Origin: JBCCEV01 sp039030125
GTDB lineage: Bacteria; Pseudomonadota; Gammaproteobacteria; Ga0077536
Assembly: GCA_039030125.1 (NCBI GenBank)
Contig: JBCCEV010000097.1
Span: 1-16,365, forward strand
Reading direction: 5' to 3'
DNA length: 16,365 nt
The position numbers and the translations under genes are program-made. The notes beneath the pieces are model-generated. The model did not search any database and was not told the DNA's origin. It saw nothing but the letters and a program-made list of their open reading frames with translations. Of the stretch, positions 7,258 to 13,953 are shown in pieces (within the stretch, counting starts at the first letter, position 1; every line of letters starts with the position of its first letter).

Positions 7258-9087
7258 ATGAAAGGGCTACTCACCTTTCTGGTTTTCTTTTCCGTGACCG
7301 CCATCGCCGACGAAGATCGTGCGATCGGCAAGAACGCATTCGACCAAAACTGCTCAACGTGCCACAGCGAAAATCCGGTGCCGCGCGCGATGACGCCAGC
7401 GATGATGGCCCAACTACCCCCTGAGAAGATCGTCACGGCCATGACCTCCGGCATGATGGTGCTCCAAGCCGGCGCGCTCAACGAAATCGAGAAGCGTGCA
7501 CTCGCCATCTACGCATCATCGATCCCCTGGGGCTCAGTAGCCGACGACAAAGTTGAGGAAAATCTTGTCACCTGTCCCGCCGCCTCAAAACTTACGGGCG
7601 CTGCGTTTACCCGCCCCCGCTGGTCGGGTTGGGGACTGGACCAGGACAATACTCATTTTCAGCCCAGCGACCACGCGCATCTGCCGCCGAGTGAACTTTC
7701 GAATCTAGAATTGAAATGGGCCTTTGGCTACCCAGGAGCCACTACCATCACGACCCAACCGGCCGTGCTTGGCGATCGGATATTTATCGGTTCATCTGAT
7801 GGTGGCGGCATCTACGCGCTCGACAAACAAAGCGGCTGCGCCCATTGGAAATTCGAAACGCCGGCCGCGGTTCGCGCCGCGATCCTCACCGGTAGCCTAA
7901 GCGACGGTCGCATCGCCCTATTCTTTGGCGATCGGAAAGCTTGGTACTACGCGGTGGATGCCAACACCGGCGAACTCATTTGGAAGAAGAAAGTTGATGA
8001 GCATCCTTGGGCGCTGGTCACAGGTAGCGCCGCAGCCCATGACGGTGTGCTCTATGTGCCCGTCGCTTCGTTCGAAGAACTTGCCGGCGGCTCTCCAACC
8101 TACGAGTGTTGCACGTTTCAAGGTAGCGTGATCGCACTTGATGCCGAAACCGGACGCACGATCTGGAAAAGTTCAGTGATCACCGAAGCCCCGAAAAAAA
8201 CCAAAAAGACCAGCATTGGCACCCAGTTGTGGGCGCCGTCTGGCGCGGCCATTTGGTCGCAACCCACCCTCGACCTCACAACCGGCGCGCTCTATGTCAC
8301 CACCGGCGATGCCTACACTGCGCCTGCGGCTGCGACTAGCGATGCCATTCTCGCGATGGACATGAAAACCGGCAAACATTTATGGCACGTTCAAACAACG
8401 GCAGATGATGCCTTCACCGTCGCGTGCGTAGCTCCCAGCGGCGACCCAGTGGTGCAAGAAGAATGCGGACCCGATTTGGATTTTGGATCATCGGCGATTT
8501 TGCGCGACCTCGGCAACGGCAAGCGTGTGCTCCTAGCCGGCCAGAAATCTGGCGTGCTTCACGCGCTTGACCCCGACAATGAAGGCGAAATTTTGTGGCA
8601 AAAACGTCTGTCGCCGGGCGGCGTGTTAGGCGGCATTGAATGGGGTTTTGCCGCCGATGTCGAAAACGTTTATGTCCCGATCTCCGACGTTTGGGAAACC
8701 CGGAGTGTGCCCGGACACGCCGGCGGTATCTACGCGGTTAATTTCCGAACCGGTGAAGAGGTATGGAACACGCCCGCCGCCGAACCCGATTGCATGGCAA
8801 TGGCGGGCTGCAATGCTGGCCAGCCGGCCGCCGCGACCCTCACGCCGGGGATCATCTTCTCGGGCTCGATGGATGGCCACATGCGCGCCTATGACCCCGC
8901 GACCGGCGCGGTGATCTGGGATTTTGACACCAAACGTAACTTCGACACGGTGAACGGCGTGAATGCGAAAGGCGGTTCGATTAAAGGCGCGGGCGTGACT
9001 GTGGTTGACGGTTGGATTTACTTTTCGGCGGGGTATGGGTTTTGGGGGTTACCGGGGAACGTCTTCCTCGCCTTCGGCCCTAAATAG
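7258..9087 (+). CDS. Periplasmic cytochrome c-PQQ quinohemoprotein dehydrogenase, polyvinyl-alcohol-dehydrogenase-like, 609 aa
   Basis: Predicted periplasmic PQQ-dependent alcohol dehydrogenase that passes electrons to its own heme c. Signal peptide 1-17 (cleavage AIA|DE). A small cytochrome c domain follows, with the heme site CSTCH at 32-36 and several methionines (MTSGMM, 62-67) as possible distal ligands. From about residue 120 onward it is a beta-propeller with repeated tryptophan-docking-like units (YALDKQSG, WKFE; YAVDANTGELIWKK; IALDAETGRTIWKS; LAMDMKTGKHLWH; YAVNFRTGEEVWN; YDPATGAVIWDFD). A vicinal Cys pair, Cys284-Cys285 (YECC), matches the disulfide that contacts PQQ in this superfamily. 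The heme-first, propeller-second order is that of PVA dehydrogenase, whereas type II quinohemoprotein ADHs carry heme at the C-terminus. It stands alone: no PQQ synthesis or electron-transfer genes adjoin it. The true substrate may be a small secondary alcohol. Confidence 0.87.
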   Translation: MKGLLTFLVFFSVTAIADEDRAIGKNAFDQNCSTCHSENPVPRAMTPAMMAQLPPEKIVTAMTSGMMVLQAGALNEIEKRALAIYASSIPWGSVADDKVEENLVTCPAASKLTGAAFTRPRWSGWGLDQDNTHFQPSDHAHLPPSELSNLELKWAFGYPGATTITTQPAVLGDRIFIGSSDGGGIYALDKQSGCAHWKFETPAAVRAAILTGSLSDGRIALFFGDRKAWYYAVDANTGELIWKKKVDEHPWALVTGSAAAHDGVLYVPVASFEELAGGSPTYECCTFQGSVIALDAETGRTIWKSSVITEAPKKTKKTSIGTQLWAPSGAAIWSQPTLDLTTGALYVTTGDAYTAPAAATSDAILAMDMKTGKHLWHVQTTADDAFTVACVAPSGDPVVQEECGPDLDFGSSAILRDLGNGKRVLLAGQKSGVLHALDPDNEGEILWQKRLSPGGVLGGIEWGFAADVENVYVPISDVWETRSVPGHAGGIYAVNFRTGEEVWNTPAAEPDCMAMAGCNAGQPAAATLTPGIIFSGSMDGHMRAYDPATGAVIWDFDTKRNFDTVNGVNAKGGSIKGAGVTVVDGWIYFSAGYGFWGLPGNVFLAFGPK

Positions 9088-9226
9088 GAGCTACTGCGCT
9101 TGGTTGGGCGGTGTTGCTCGAAACTTTACGTGCCTAGCGCCAGCGGCAAAATAGACCGAGCGATGCTGGGTCCTTGACGCTTCTTCAACGCTGCTATCGT
9201 GCGACGACGACCGGGTGACGAGCGAA

Positions 9227-9243
9227 ATTCGGTGCAGCCGAAT
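9227..9243. other. Conserved hairpin in repeat copy 1
   Basis: ATTCGG (9227-9232) and CCGAAT (9238-9243) form a perfect six-base-pair stem over the five-base loop TGCAG. The same element is unchanged at 9420-9436 and 9613-9629, in copies 2 and 3. Confidence 0.75.
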
Positions 9244-9255
9244 ACGCGAGGGCCA

Positions 9256-9294
9256 GCTACGCTGGGTCTTGTCCAGCTCTGCTGGGCACGTAGC
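9256..9294 (+). other. Larger stem-loop at the 3' part of repeat copy 1
   Basis: GCTACG (9256-9261) pairs with CGTAGC (9289-9294). Inside it CTGG (9262-9265) pairs with CCAG (9273-9276), extendable by a G-U pair, over a short loop. The identical structure recurs at 9449-9487 in copy 2. Copy 3 loses it by truncation and a change in the first arm. No T-run follows, so terminator function is not shown. Confidence 0.45.
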
Positions 9295-9419
9295 GCTCCT
9301 TTAATGTTGCTAGAAACTTTACGTGCCTAGCGCCAGCGGCAAAGTAGACCGAGCGATGCTGGGTCCTTAACGCTTCTTCAGCGTTGTTATCGCGCAACGA
9401 ATCCCGGGCGACGAGCGAA

Positions 9420-9436
9420 ATTCGGTGCAGCCGAAT
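9420..9436. other. Conserved hairpin in repeat copy 2
   Basis: Same stem and loop as the copy 1 element, exactly 193 nt further on. No base change although copy 2 varies just upstream of it. Confidence 0.75.
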
Positions 9437-9612
9437 AAGCGAGGGCCAGCTACGCTGGGTCTTGTCCAGCTCTGCTGGGCACGTAGCGCTCCTTTAATGT
9501 TGCTCGAAACATTACCTGCCTAGCGCCAGCGGCAAAGCAGATCGAGCGATGCTGGGTCCTCGACGCTTCCTCAACGTTGCTATCGCGCGACGAATCCCGG
9601 GCGACGAGCGAA

Positions 9613-9629
9613 ATTCGGTGCAGCCGAAT
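9613..9629. other. Conserved hairpin in repeat copy 3
   Basis: Third occurrence of the ATTCGG/CCGAAT stem with loop TGCAG, kept intact although copy 3 is the most divergent and is truncated shortly afterwards. Confidence 0.75.
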
Positions 9630-9649
9630 AAGCGAGGGCCAGCGACGCT

Positions 9650-9763
9650 CGCCTCATGACGCGTCTTCAACTCGCACGCCGTGCGTTAGAATTACCGGGC
9701 AGGTGTCGATCCCTTCGCGGCTCCACCGCGATTTCACCTGTCGTAACCATCGATCGAAATACT
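9650..9763 (+). other. Leader of the EamA gene after the repeat array
   Basis: This 114-nt stretch lies between the end of repeat copy 3 and the chosen GTG start of the exporter. The exporter's frame is open through it, from an ATG at 9656. The encoded residues are Arg-rich and have no hydrophobic character expected of this transporter, so I read it as untranslated leader. I see no clear promoter or Shine-Dalgarno. Confidence 0.4.
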
Positions 9764-10696
9764 GTGAGCAACAACTCGAACACCTTCGCGCTGGGGGTCG
9801 GAGCGACTGCGTTTGCGACGATTGCCTGGGGCATTCAAATGCCGGTCGCGCACGACGCATTCGCGGTGATCGATCCGTTTCATATCACCGCGCTTCGGTA
9901 TTTGGTTTCCTCGATCGTTCTCGTTTTTCTACTCGCCTGGCGGGAGGGGTGGTCCGCTCTATCCTATGGGGGTCAACTCCCAAAAATCACCGGCCTGGGC
10001 GTCATCGGCATGTGTGGATCGCCAGTTATTGTTTTTCTGGGGATGTCTCTCTCTACCGCCGAGCATGTGGTCGTGATCGTTTCTTTACAACCCGCGATCG
10101 CGATCCTCGCCTATTGGATTTTGCGCGGCGTGCGGCCGACAAATTTCACGCTTGTCTGCGTATCGATCGCCTTTGTCGGGGTAGTCCTGGTCGTGACCCG
10201 AGCAAGCCTCTCATTCGCTGATTCACCCCTCCAGCTATTGGGCGACGCAATGGCTTTGATTGGCTCCGCATTCTGGGTCATCTACACCATCGGGATCGGT
10301 CAACTCAGCAAATTTTCGACTTGGCGTATTACCGTACTCACCATGGTGCCGGGCGCGCTCGCCACTTGCACATTAACGATGGTCTTGGTGGGGCTCGACA
10401 TTTTGCAACCGCCCAGCCTGCAAGCGCTCGGTAATCTGAGTTTAGAACTCGGCTATTTAATCTTCATTGGCGTGCTCTTGGCGATGTTGGCCTGGAACTA
10501 CGGTCGCCGCCATATCGGTGCCGTTAACGCCACCTTGTTCATCAACTGCATGCCGGTCGCGGCGTTTGCCTATCGCGCATTCCAAGGGTATGCCTTTGTG
10601 TGGATAGAACTGCTCGGCACGGGCCTGGTTGTGGGTGCTCTGGTGGCGAACAATCTTCACCAGCGGCGATTGGTCAACGACCCACTGAGCGCTTAG
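9764..10696 (+). CDS. EamA/DMT-superfamily transporter, 310 aa
   Basis: Inner-membrane drug/metabolite transporter made of two EamA repeats, about 10 hydrophobic helices in total, probably an exporter. Seen: the first helix from FALGVGATAFATIAWG; PFHITALRYLVSS, typical of TM2 of EamA proteins; SLQPAIAILAYWIL at the end of the first repeat; and in the second repeat GDAMALIGSAFWVIYTIGIGQ, matching the conserved G-D-x-x-A-x-x-x-A-x-x-W pattern. The start is chosen at the GTG at 9764 (GTG AGC AAC AAC), because this gives the usual length and N-terminus; an ATG at 9656 would add 36 arginine-rich residues partly derived from the repeat flank. The Shine-Dalgarno is weak for both. Near the C-terminus, where many members have EPV, MPVAAFAYRAFQGY is seen (NCMPV), a common variation. 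Substrate unknown. Confidence 0.85.
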   Translation: MSNNSNTFALGVGATAFATIAWGIQMPVAHDAFAVIDPFHITALRYLVSSIVLVFLLAWREGWSALSYGGQLPKITGLGVIGMCGSPVIVFLGMSLSTAEHVVVIVSLQPAIAILAYWILRGVRPTNFTLVCVSIAFVGVVLVVTRASLSFADSPLQLLGDAMALIGSAFWVIYTIGIGQLSKFSTWRITVLTMVPGALATCTLTMVLVGLDILQPPSLQALGNLSLELGYLIFIGVLLAMLAWNYGRRHIGAVNATLFINCMPVAAFAYRAFQGYAFVWIELLGTGLVVGALVANNLHQRRLVNDPLSA

Positions 10697-10753
10697 CTAT
10701 AGGCCTGAAGGAAACTTCAACAAACTCCAGCCGACGCGCAACGGTTTGCTAGC

Positions 10754-11752
10754 TTAGTCGTAAATGACGATACAGCGGACCTCAATACTCCACCGGTCCG
10801 GCGCATCCGGCGGCGTGGCTGGATCTGCAAATGCACTATGGAAACTGAACGTGCAGGGCGCCTCAAGGTTTGCCGAATCAGCTTCGGCACCATCTGACTG
10901 CGCTAGGGGCCCATCGGAATCCCATTGCTTGATGAGTAGCGCTTCTTCTTTTGTGATGGCGGGATAGTAATACCATCGGTGACGATCAGCATGCTTCGAG
11001 AAATAATTTTCACCGATCCGATTGGCGTAATGGATTTCAAACACGACCAAATCTTCGGTAAGTACGGTCTGTCCATCGCAGAACGCGATGGGATGGGTCG
11101 CCACCGGTTCCACATCAATGTTGCGCCAGACATTAATGATCGCGAAACGTCCGCCGCTCGCCAGACAGCGTTGCACATCCTCACTAGTGATTAACGTCTC
11201 ACCCTCGGCGAGGATGCTCTTCAGCGTGTCGTTGCCACCGGGGGGTTGCGCGAGGTCTTTGAGCCGTTGGGGGGCACTGTAGAGCGTGTAGTCGCCGTGT
11301 GCGATATGCGCAGGCCCTTGTACCTGCTGGCCGCCGCTGATGCGACGCTTACTCTGTTTGCCAGTGGCAGAACGCACGTTGTGATCAAAGGCGTAAGCTC
11401 GCCCGCCGGTGAATTCCGAGACTAATTTCGCGCATTGTCCGTAGTAGTCATGAATCACGCTGGAATGATCGAAAAAATCGAGATCGGGATCATTTAGCGG
11501 ACGATCAACAAGCTCAAAACCATGAGCCTTTAGCGTGCGTTGCTGATTCGCTGGCAGAACACGCGCATCATGCACGACCATTTCGCGTTCTTTGAAATCC
11601 AGACCAACGCCATCGTTGTCGCTGCCGTCGGCATCGCGCCGAGAAAGTACCTTGCTGTTGCGATAGAGCGAAGATTCCGTCTCCTCAACCATATAGTTGA
11701 AGATCCCAGTGGTGTTTTCGCCGCCGTCGAGTTGTTCTGCAGTACTACTCAT
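10754..11752 (-). CDS. CmcJ/NvfI-family oxidoreductase (putative non-heme iron enzyme), 332 aa
   Basis: Member of the CmcJ / NvfI / AsaB-like family, studied in cephamycin 7-alpha-methoxylation (CmcJ) and fungal meroterpenoid oxidation (NvfI, an Fe(II)/2-oxoglutarate enzyme). Seen: the N-terminal MVVHDAR segment (58-64); RAYAFDHNVR (118-127); a candidate iron-binding HxD as His152-Gly-Asp154 in AHGDYT; INVWRNI (206-212); HRWYYYPAITKEEALLIKQWDS (258-279), strongly conserved in the family; and a C-terminal FHSAFADP with His305 followed by DRWSIEVR. AGGAGG at 11758-11763 lies five nt from the ATG, an excellent ribosome site. The gene is downstream of, and in the same direction as, the SDR and flavin monooxygenase genes, but a 204-nt gap with a palindrome suggests its own control. 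Reaction unknown; oxidation or hydroxylation of a small molecule is inferred. Confidence 0.82.
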   Translation of the reverse strand: MSSTAEQLDGGENTTGIFNYMVEETESSLYRNSKVLSRRDADGSDNDGVGLDFKEREMVVHDARVLPANQQRTLKAHGFELVDRPLNDPDLDFFDHSSVIHDYYGQCAKLVSEFTGGRAYAFDHNVRSATGKQSKRRISGGQQVQGPAHIAHGDYTLYSAPQRLKDLAQPPGGNDTLKSILAEGETLITSEDVQRCLASGGRFAIINVWRNIDVEPVATHPIAFCDGQTVLTEDLVVFEIHYANRIGENYFSKHADRHRWYYYPAITKEEALLIKQWDSDGPLAQSDGAEADSANLEAPCTFSFHSAFADPATPPDAPDRWSIEVRCIVIYD

Positions 11753-11789
11753 CTCTTCCTCCTAGACCATGCCGCTTAGAGGCCGCCCT

Positions 11790-11809
11790 ATTAGACCGGT
11801 TAGTCTAAT
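11790..11809. promoter_or_regulatory. Palindromic operator-like site upstream of the CmcJ-like gene
   Basis: Perfect inverted repeat: ATTAGAC (11790-11796), six-base spacer CGGTTA, GTCTAAT (11803-11809). It starts 38 nt upstream of the CmcJ-like start codon. The size and TAGAC/GTCTA arms resemble operators of TetR-family repressors. A further TAGACC half-site lies at 11763-11768 in the ribosome-site region. No regulator gene is in the window. Confidence 0.55.
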
Positions 11810-11956
11810 TATTGCTTTCCCACGCCGCCAGTGGCATCGAAACCTTGCCGAGCCGCAAAGCAGTTCCAACGTTGCTCGCGGGCCATCACTTGTGGGTACC
11901 GTTGCCGATCGATTGCTGGGGGATTGTGCACTCAAACAAGCGCAGTAGCTCCCCGC

Positions 11957-12751
11957 CTAGCCGTTGAATTGGCGGGCTGTCTTGCCGCCATCAACCGGCA
12001 GCAACACCCCCGAAATATACGACGCGTCATCATCGGCCAAGACCAAACAGGCGTACGCCATTTCATCCGGGGTGCCGGCACGCGACATGGGATTTAAACG
12101 TTCGGCCATCTCGGGATCGTCAAACACACTCATCACCGGCGCGATCATCGGCGTATCGGTATGGCCGGGTGCCACACAATTACAACGAATATTGTCCTTG
12201 GCGTAGGTGACCGCAATCGAACGGGTCATATTGATCATGGCTCCTTTCGCCGCGGTGTAGGTATGCGCGGTCGACATTCCGAGCATCCCGGAAATGCTGC
12301 CGACGTTGACGATCGCGCCCCCGCCTTGTTTCTGCATGAGCGGGATCACACCGCGACACATATAGAAGCAGGCGTCTAAATTGATCCCCATGACCTCACG
12401 CCATTTCTCATCGGAGGTTGCGGCGACATCGTCCATTGAACCCTCGCTCTTAAGCCCCCAACTCCAACCGACGCCGGCTGAGTGCACGAGAATATCGACC
12501 CGCCCATATTCAGCGACAGCCGCATCGATCACCTTCTGACATTGAGCTGAATCAGACAGATCCGCGCTCACGACTATGCCTTCCCCGCCGGCGCTTTTAA
12601 CGCTATCCAGAGTTTCGTCGAGCGCTGATTGAGTCCTTGAACAACCCACCACTTTTGCGCCTTCGGCGGCGAACAACGTCATACATGAGCGGCCTACGCC
12701 GGAGCCCGCGCCTGTGATAATCGCTACTTTGTCTTTTAATCGATCACCCAT
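11957..12751 (-). CDS. Classical SDR-family oxidoreductase, 264 aa
   Basis: Cytosolic NAD(P)-dependent dehydrogenase/reductase of the classical SDR type, with typical length. Seen: the cofactor motif TGAGSGVG at 13-20, HSAG at 90-93 (NNAG variant), IN at 123-124, catalytic Ser152 (NVGSISG), and the YTAAK motif with Tyr165 and Lys169. APGHTDTPM (194-202) is the PG motif after beta-6, and the C-terminal SGVLLPVDGG is standard. SRT after beta-2 (38-40) suggests NADP(H), but this is a weak inference. A strong purine-rich ribosome site (GGGGGGAG, spaced five nt from the ATG) lies in the 13-nt gap after the flavin monooxygenase stop, so the two genes are almost surely one operon. It could oxidise or reduce an intermediate produced by the monooxygenase. 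Confidence 0.93.
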   Translation of the reverse strand: MGDRLKDKVAIITGAGSGVGRSCMTLFAAEGAKVVGCSRTQSALDETLDSVKSAGGEGIVVSADLSDSAQCQKVIDAAVAEYGRVDILVHSAGVGWSWGLKSEGSMDDVAATSDEKWREVMGINLDACFYMCRGVIPLMQKQGGGAIVNVGSISGMLGMSTAHTYTAAKGAMINMTRSIAVTYAKDNIRCNCVAPGHTDTPMIAPVMSVFDDPEMAERLNPMSRAGTPDEMAYACLVLADDDASYISGVLLPVDGGKTARQFNG

Positions 12752-12764
12752 CTTTTCTCCCCCC

Positions 12765-13877
12765 TCAAACCCTTTCTCTTAAACCTTTCGCTTCTAGTCG
12801 CGGCAACACTTCCTCTACAAAGTACGGCAGCTCTTCGGCGTAATTCACGAACGCAATGGTGGCCCCGCTAAATCCGGCATCGTGGATCTTGATTAAGCCG
12901 TCGGCGACGAAATCCGGATCGCCGATGAGCGGATAAACACCGTGACCGCCGGCAAATTGAACTTTCATCGCCTCGATCATTTCTTTGGGAAATGACTGCG
13001 AATGCATGCCTTGTAAATGCATCAATCGATCCACGCCATCATGATCGGCGTTCTCAACCGCATAGTGCTGATGGTAGTCCTCTGCTTCTTGCTGGGTCGC
13101 TCGGCAAACGACATAAGTCGTGGTGAACACTTCGAGATCGCGCTGATATTTGTTTTTTGCGATCCCCTTCATTTTTGTCACCGTCTCGGCGCCGCTTTCC
13201 AGATCCACCATCACGGTGAATAAGAAATCGCAGTTCTTGGCCGCGAACTCACGCCCTTCATCCGATGAGCCGGCATTCATGACCGGCGGTAAATCCCCCC
13301 CAAACGGCTTCGGCGTGCAAACCGCGTTTTTCATTGTGAAAAACTCCCCATCCCAATCGAAAGGCGCTGACTGCAGCCAAACCTTTTTAATCGCGTCCCA
13401 CCACTCCTGTCCATAGCGATAACGCACCCCATGATCGGCGGGAAGTTCCAGGCCGAACATCTCGTATTCCGGTTGATTCCAGCCACACACGATATTCAGG
13501 CCGAAACGGCCGTTGGCGATGTGGTCAACGGTCGCGAATTGCTTGGCCGCGACCAGCGGATGGAAGAAAGACGCGTGCGCGGTCGAGAACACCGTGATCT
13601 GCTCGGTGTGGGCCAACAACCCCCCCGACCAGGTCACCGTTTCCAGCGACATCCCTTGAAAATCGGTTTCTCCGCCATATCCTGTCCAGCGGGCAATAGG
13701 TAGGAGAAATTCGATGCCGGCGGCGTCGGCAAGCTTGGCCAGACGAAGATTGCTCTGCCAACTCGCATCCCATCGCTCCGGCACCTTCGTTACAGCCATT
13801 CCACCGGAGCAATTTGGTGAGAAAATACCCAGCTTGAAGCGGTTGGCATTGATCATGGAATTGTGAGGCCGGCGCAT
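12765..13877 (-). CDS. Luciferase-like (LLM-class) flavin-dependent monooxygenase, SfnG/RutA/SsuD group, 370 aa
   Basis: Two-component FMNH2-dependent monooxygenase with a bacterial-luciferase TIM barrel; it needs a flavin reductase that is not in this window. The N-terminal FSPNCSGGMAVTKVPER (19-35) resembles dimethylsulfone monooxygenase SfnG, while GYGGETDF (66-73), HANGRFGLNIVCGWNQPEYEMFGLE-like residues about 119-143 and the following RY region resemble the pyrimidine oxygenase RutA and alkanesulfonate monooxygenase. The barrel continues through DGEFFTMKN (176-184) and NAGSSDEGREFAA (201-213), the phosphate/FMN loop. It is therefore placed in the wider group without choosing a substrate; C-S cleavage of sulfones or sulfonates, or N-heterocycle ring opening, are the known chemistries. 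The ATG at 13877 is supported by GAGGA at 13882-13886; a second ATG at 13856 is possible. First gene of the leftward operon. Confidence 0.9.
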   Translation of the reverse strand: MRRPHNSMINANRFKLGIFSPNCSGGMAVTKVPERWDASWQSNLRLAKLADAAGIEFLLPIARWTGYGGETDFQGMSLETVTWSGGLLAHTEQITVFSTAHASFFHPLVAAKQFATVDHIANGRFGLNIVCGWNQPEYEMFGLELPADHGVRYRYGQEWWDAIKKVWLQSAPFDWDGEFFTMKNAVCTPKPFGGDLPPVMNAGSSDEGREFAAKNCDFLFTVMVDLESGAETVTKMKGIAKNKYQRDLEVFTTTYVVCRATQQEAEDYHQHYAVENADHDGVDRLMHLQGMHSQSFPKEMIEAMKVQFAGGHGVYPLIGDPDFVADGLIKIHDAGFSGATIAFVNYAEELPYFVEEVLPRLEAKGLRERV

Positions 13878-13953
13878 TGAATCCTCGCTTACGATTGAAA
13901 CTTAGTCCCCCTACAGATGAGAATTGTAAGTGCAACGCTCGGGGAGTAGCACA
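13878..13953. promoter_or_regulatory. Divergent promoter region with imperfect inverted repeat
   Basis: These 76 nt separate the leftward flavin monooxygenase operon from the rightward hydrolase-amidohydrolase pair and must contain both promoters. CTTACGATT (13888-13896) and AATTGTAAG (13922-13930) form an inverted repeat with 8 of 9 positions matching and a 25-nt spacer, possibly a shared regulator site. Ribosome sites for both genes lie at its two ends (GAGGA at 13882-13886; GGGGAG at 13941-13946). Confidence 0.45.

Larger units (their letters stand above)
9113..9649. repeat. Tandem 193-bp direct repeat, 2.8 copies, non-coding
   Basis: Copy 1 is 9113-9305, copy 2 is 9306-9498 and copy 3 is 9499-9649 (first 151 nt only). 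The period is exactly 193 in both steps. Copies 1 and 2 differ at about 13 positions by eye, and their last 60 nt are identical. Each copy contains the perfect hairpin ATTCGG-TGCAG-CCGAAT. Copies 1 and 2 also have a long-range stem GCTACG/CGTAGC enclosing a CTGG/CCAG hairpin. The period is not a multiple of three and stops occur in the frames, so a repeated protein is excluded. It fills most of the gap between the PQQ dehydrogenase and the EamA exporter. Its role is unknown: an intergenic repeat family, a structured RNA or transcript-end element are options. Confidence 0.93.

Noticed and set aside
9113..9649. CRISPR array
   Set aside because: Units are 193 nt and nearly identical throughout, with no short repeat/unique spacer alternation and no cas gene.
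9656..9763. ATG start giving a longer EamA protein
   Set aside because: The extra 36 residues are Arg-rich, non-hydrophobic and partly come from repeat flank; the GTG at 9764 gives a normal family N-terminus.
9577..10221. Long open frame overlapping the repeat and the EamA gene
   Set aside because: Arg/Ser-rich, no recognisable domain, and a frame shadow of the transporter, whose hydrophobic pattern is clear.
11831..11956. Slight resemblance to the 193-bp repeat (GCAAAGCAG and CAACGTTGCT words)
   Set aside because: Only short words match, with different spacing; no alignable unit, so treated as chance.
13930..13953. GTG start for the DLH fusion
   Set aside because: It lies before the GGGGAG ribosome site, which is well spaced for the ATG at 13954.
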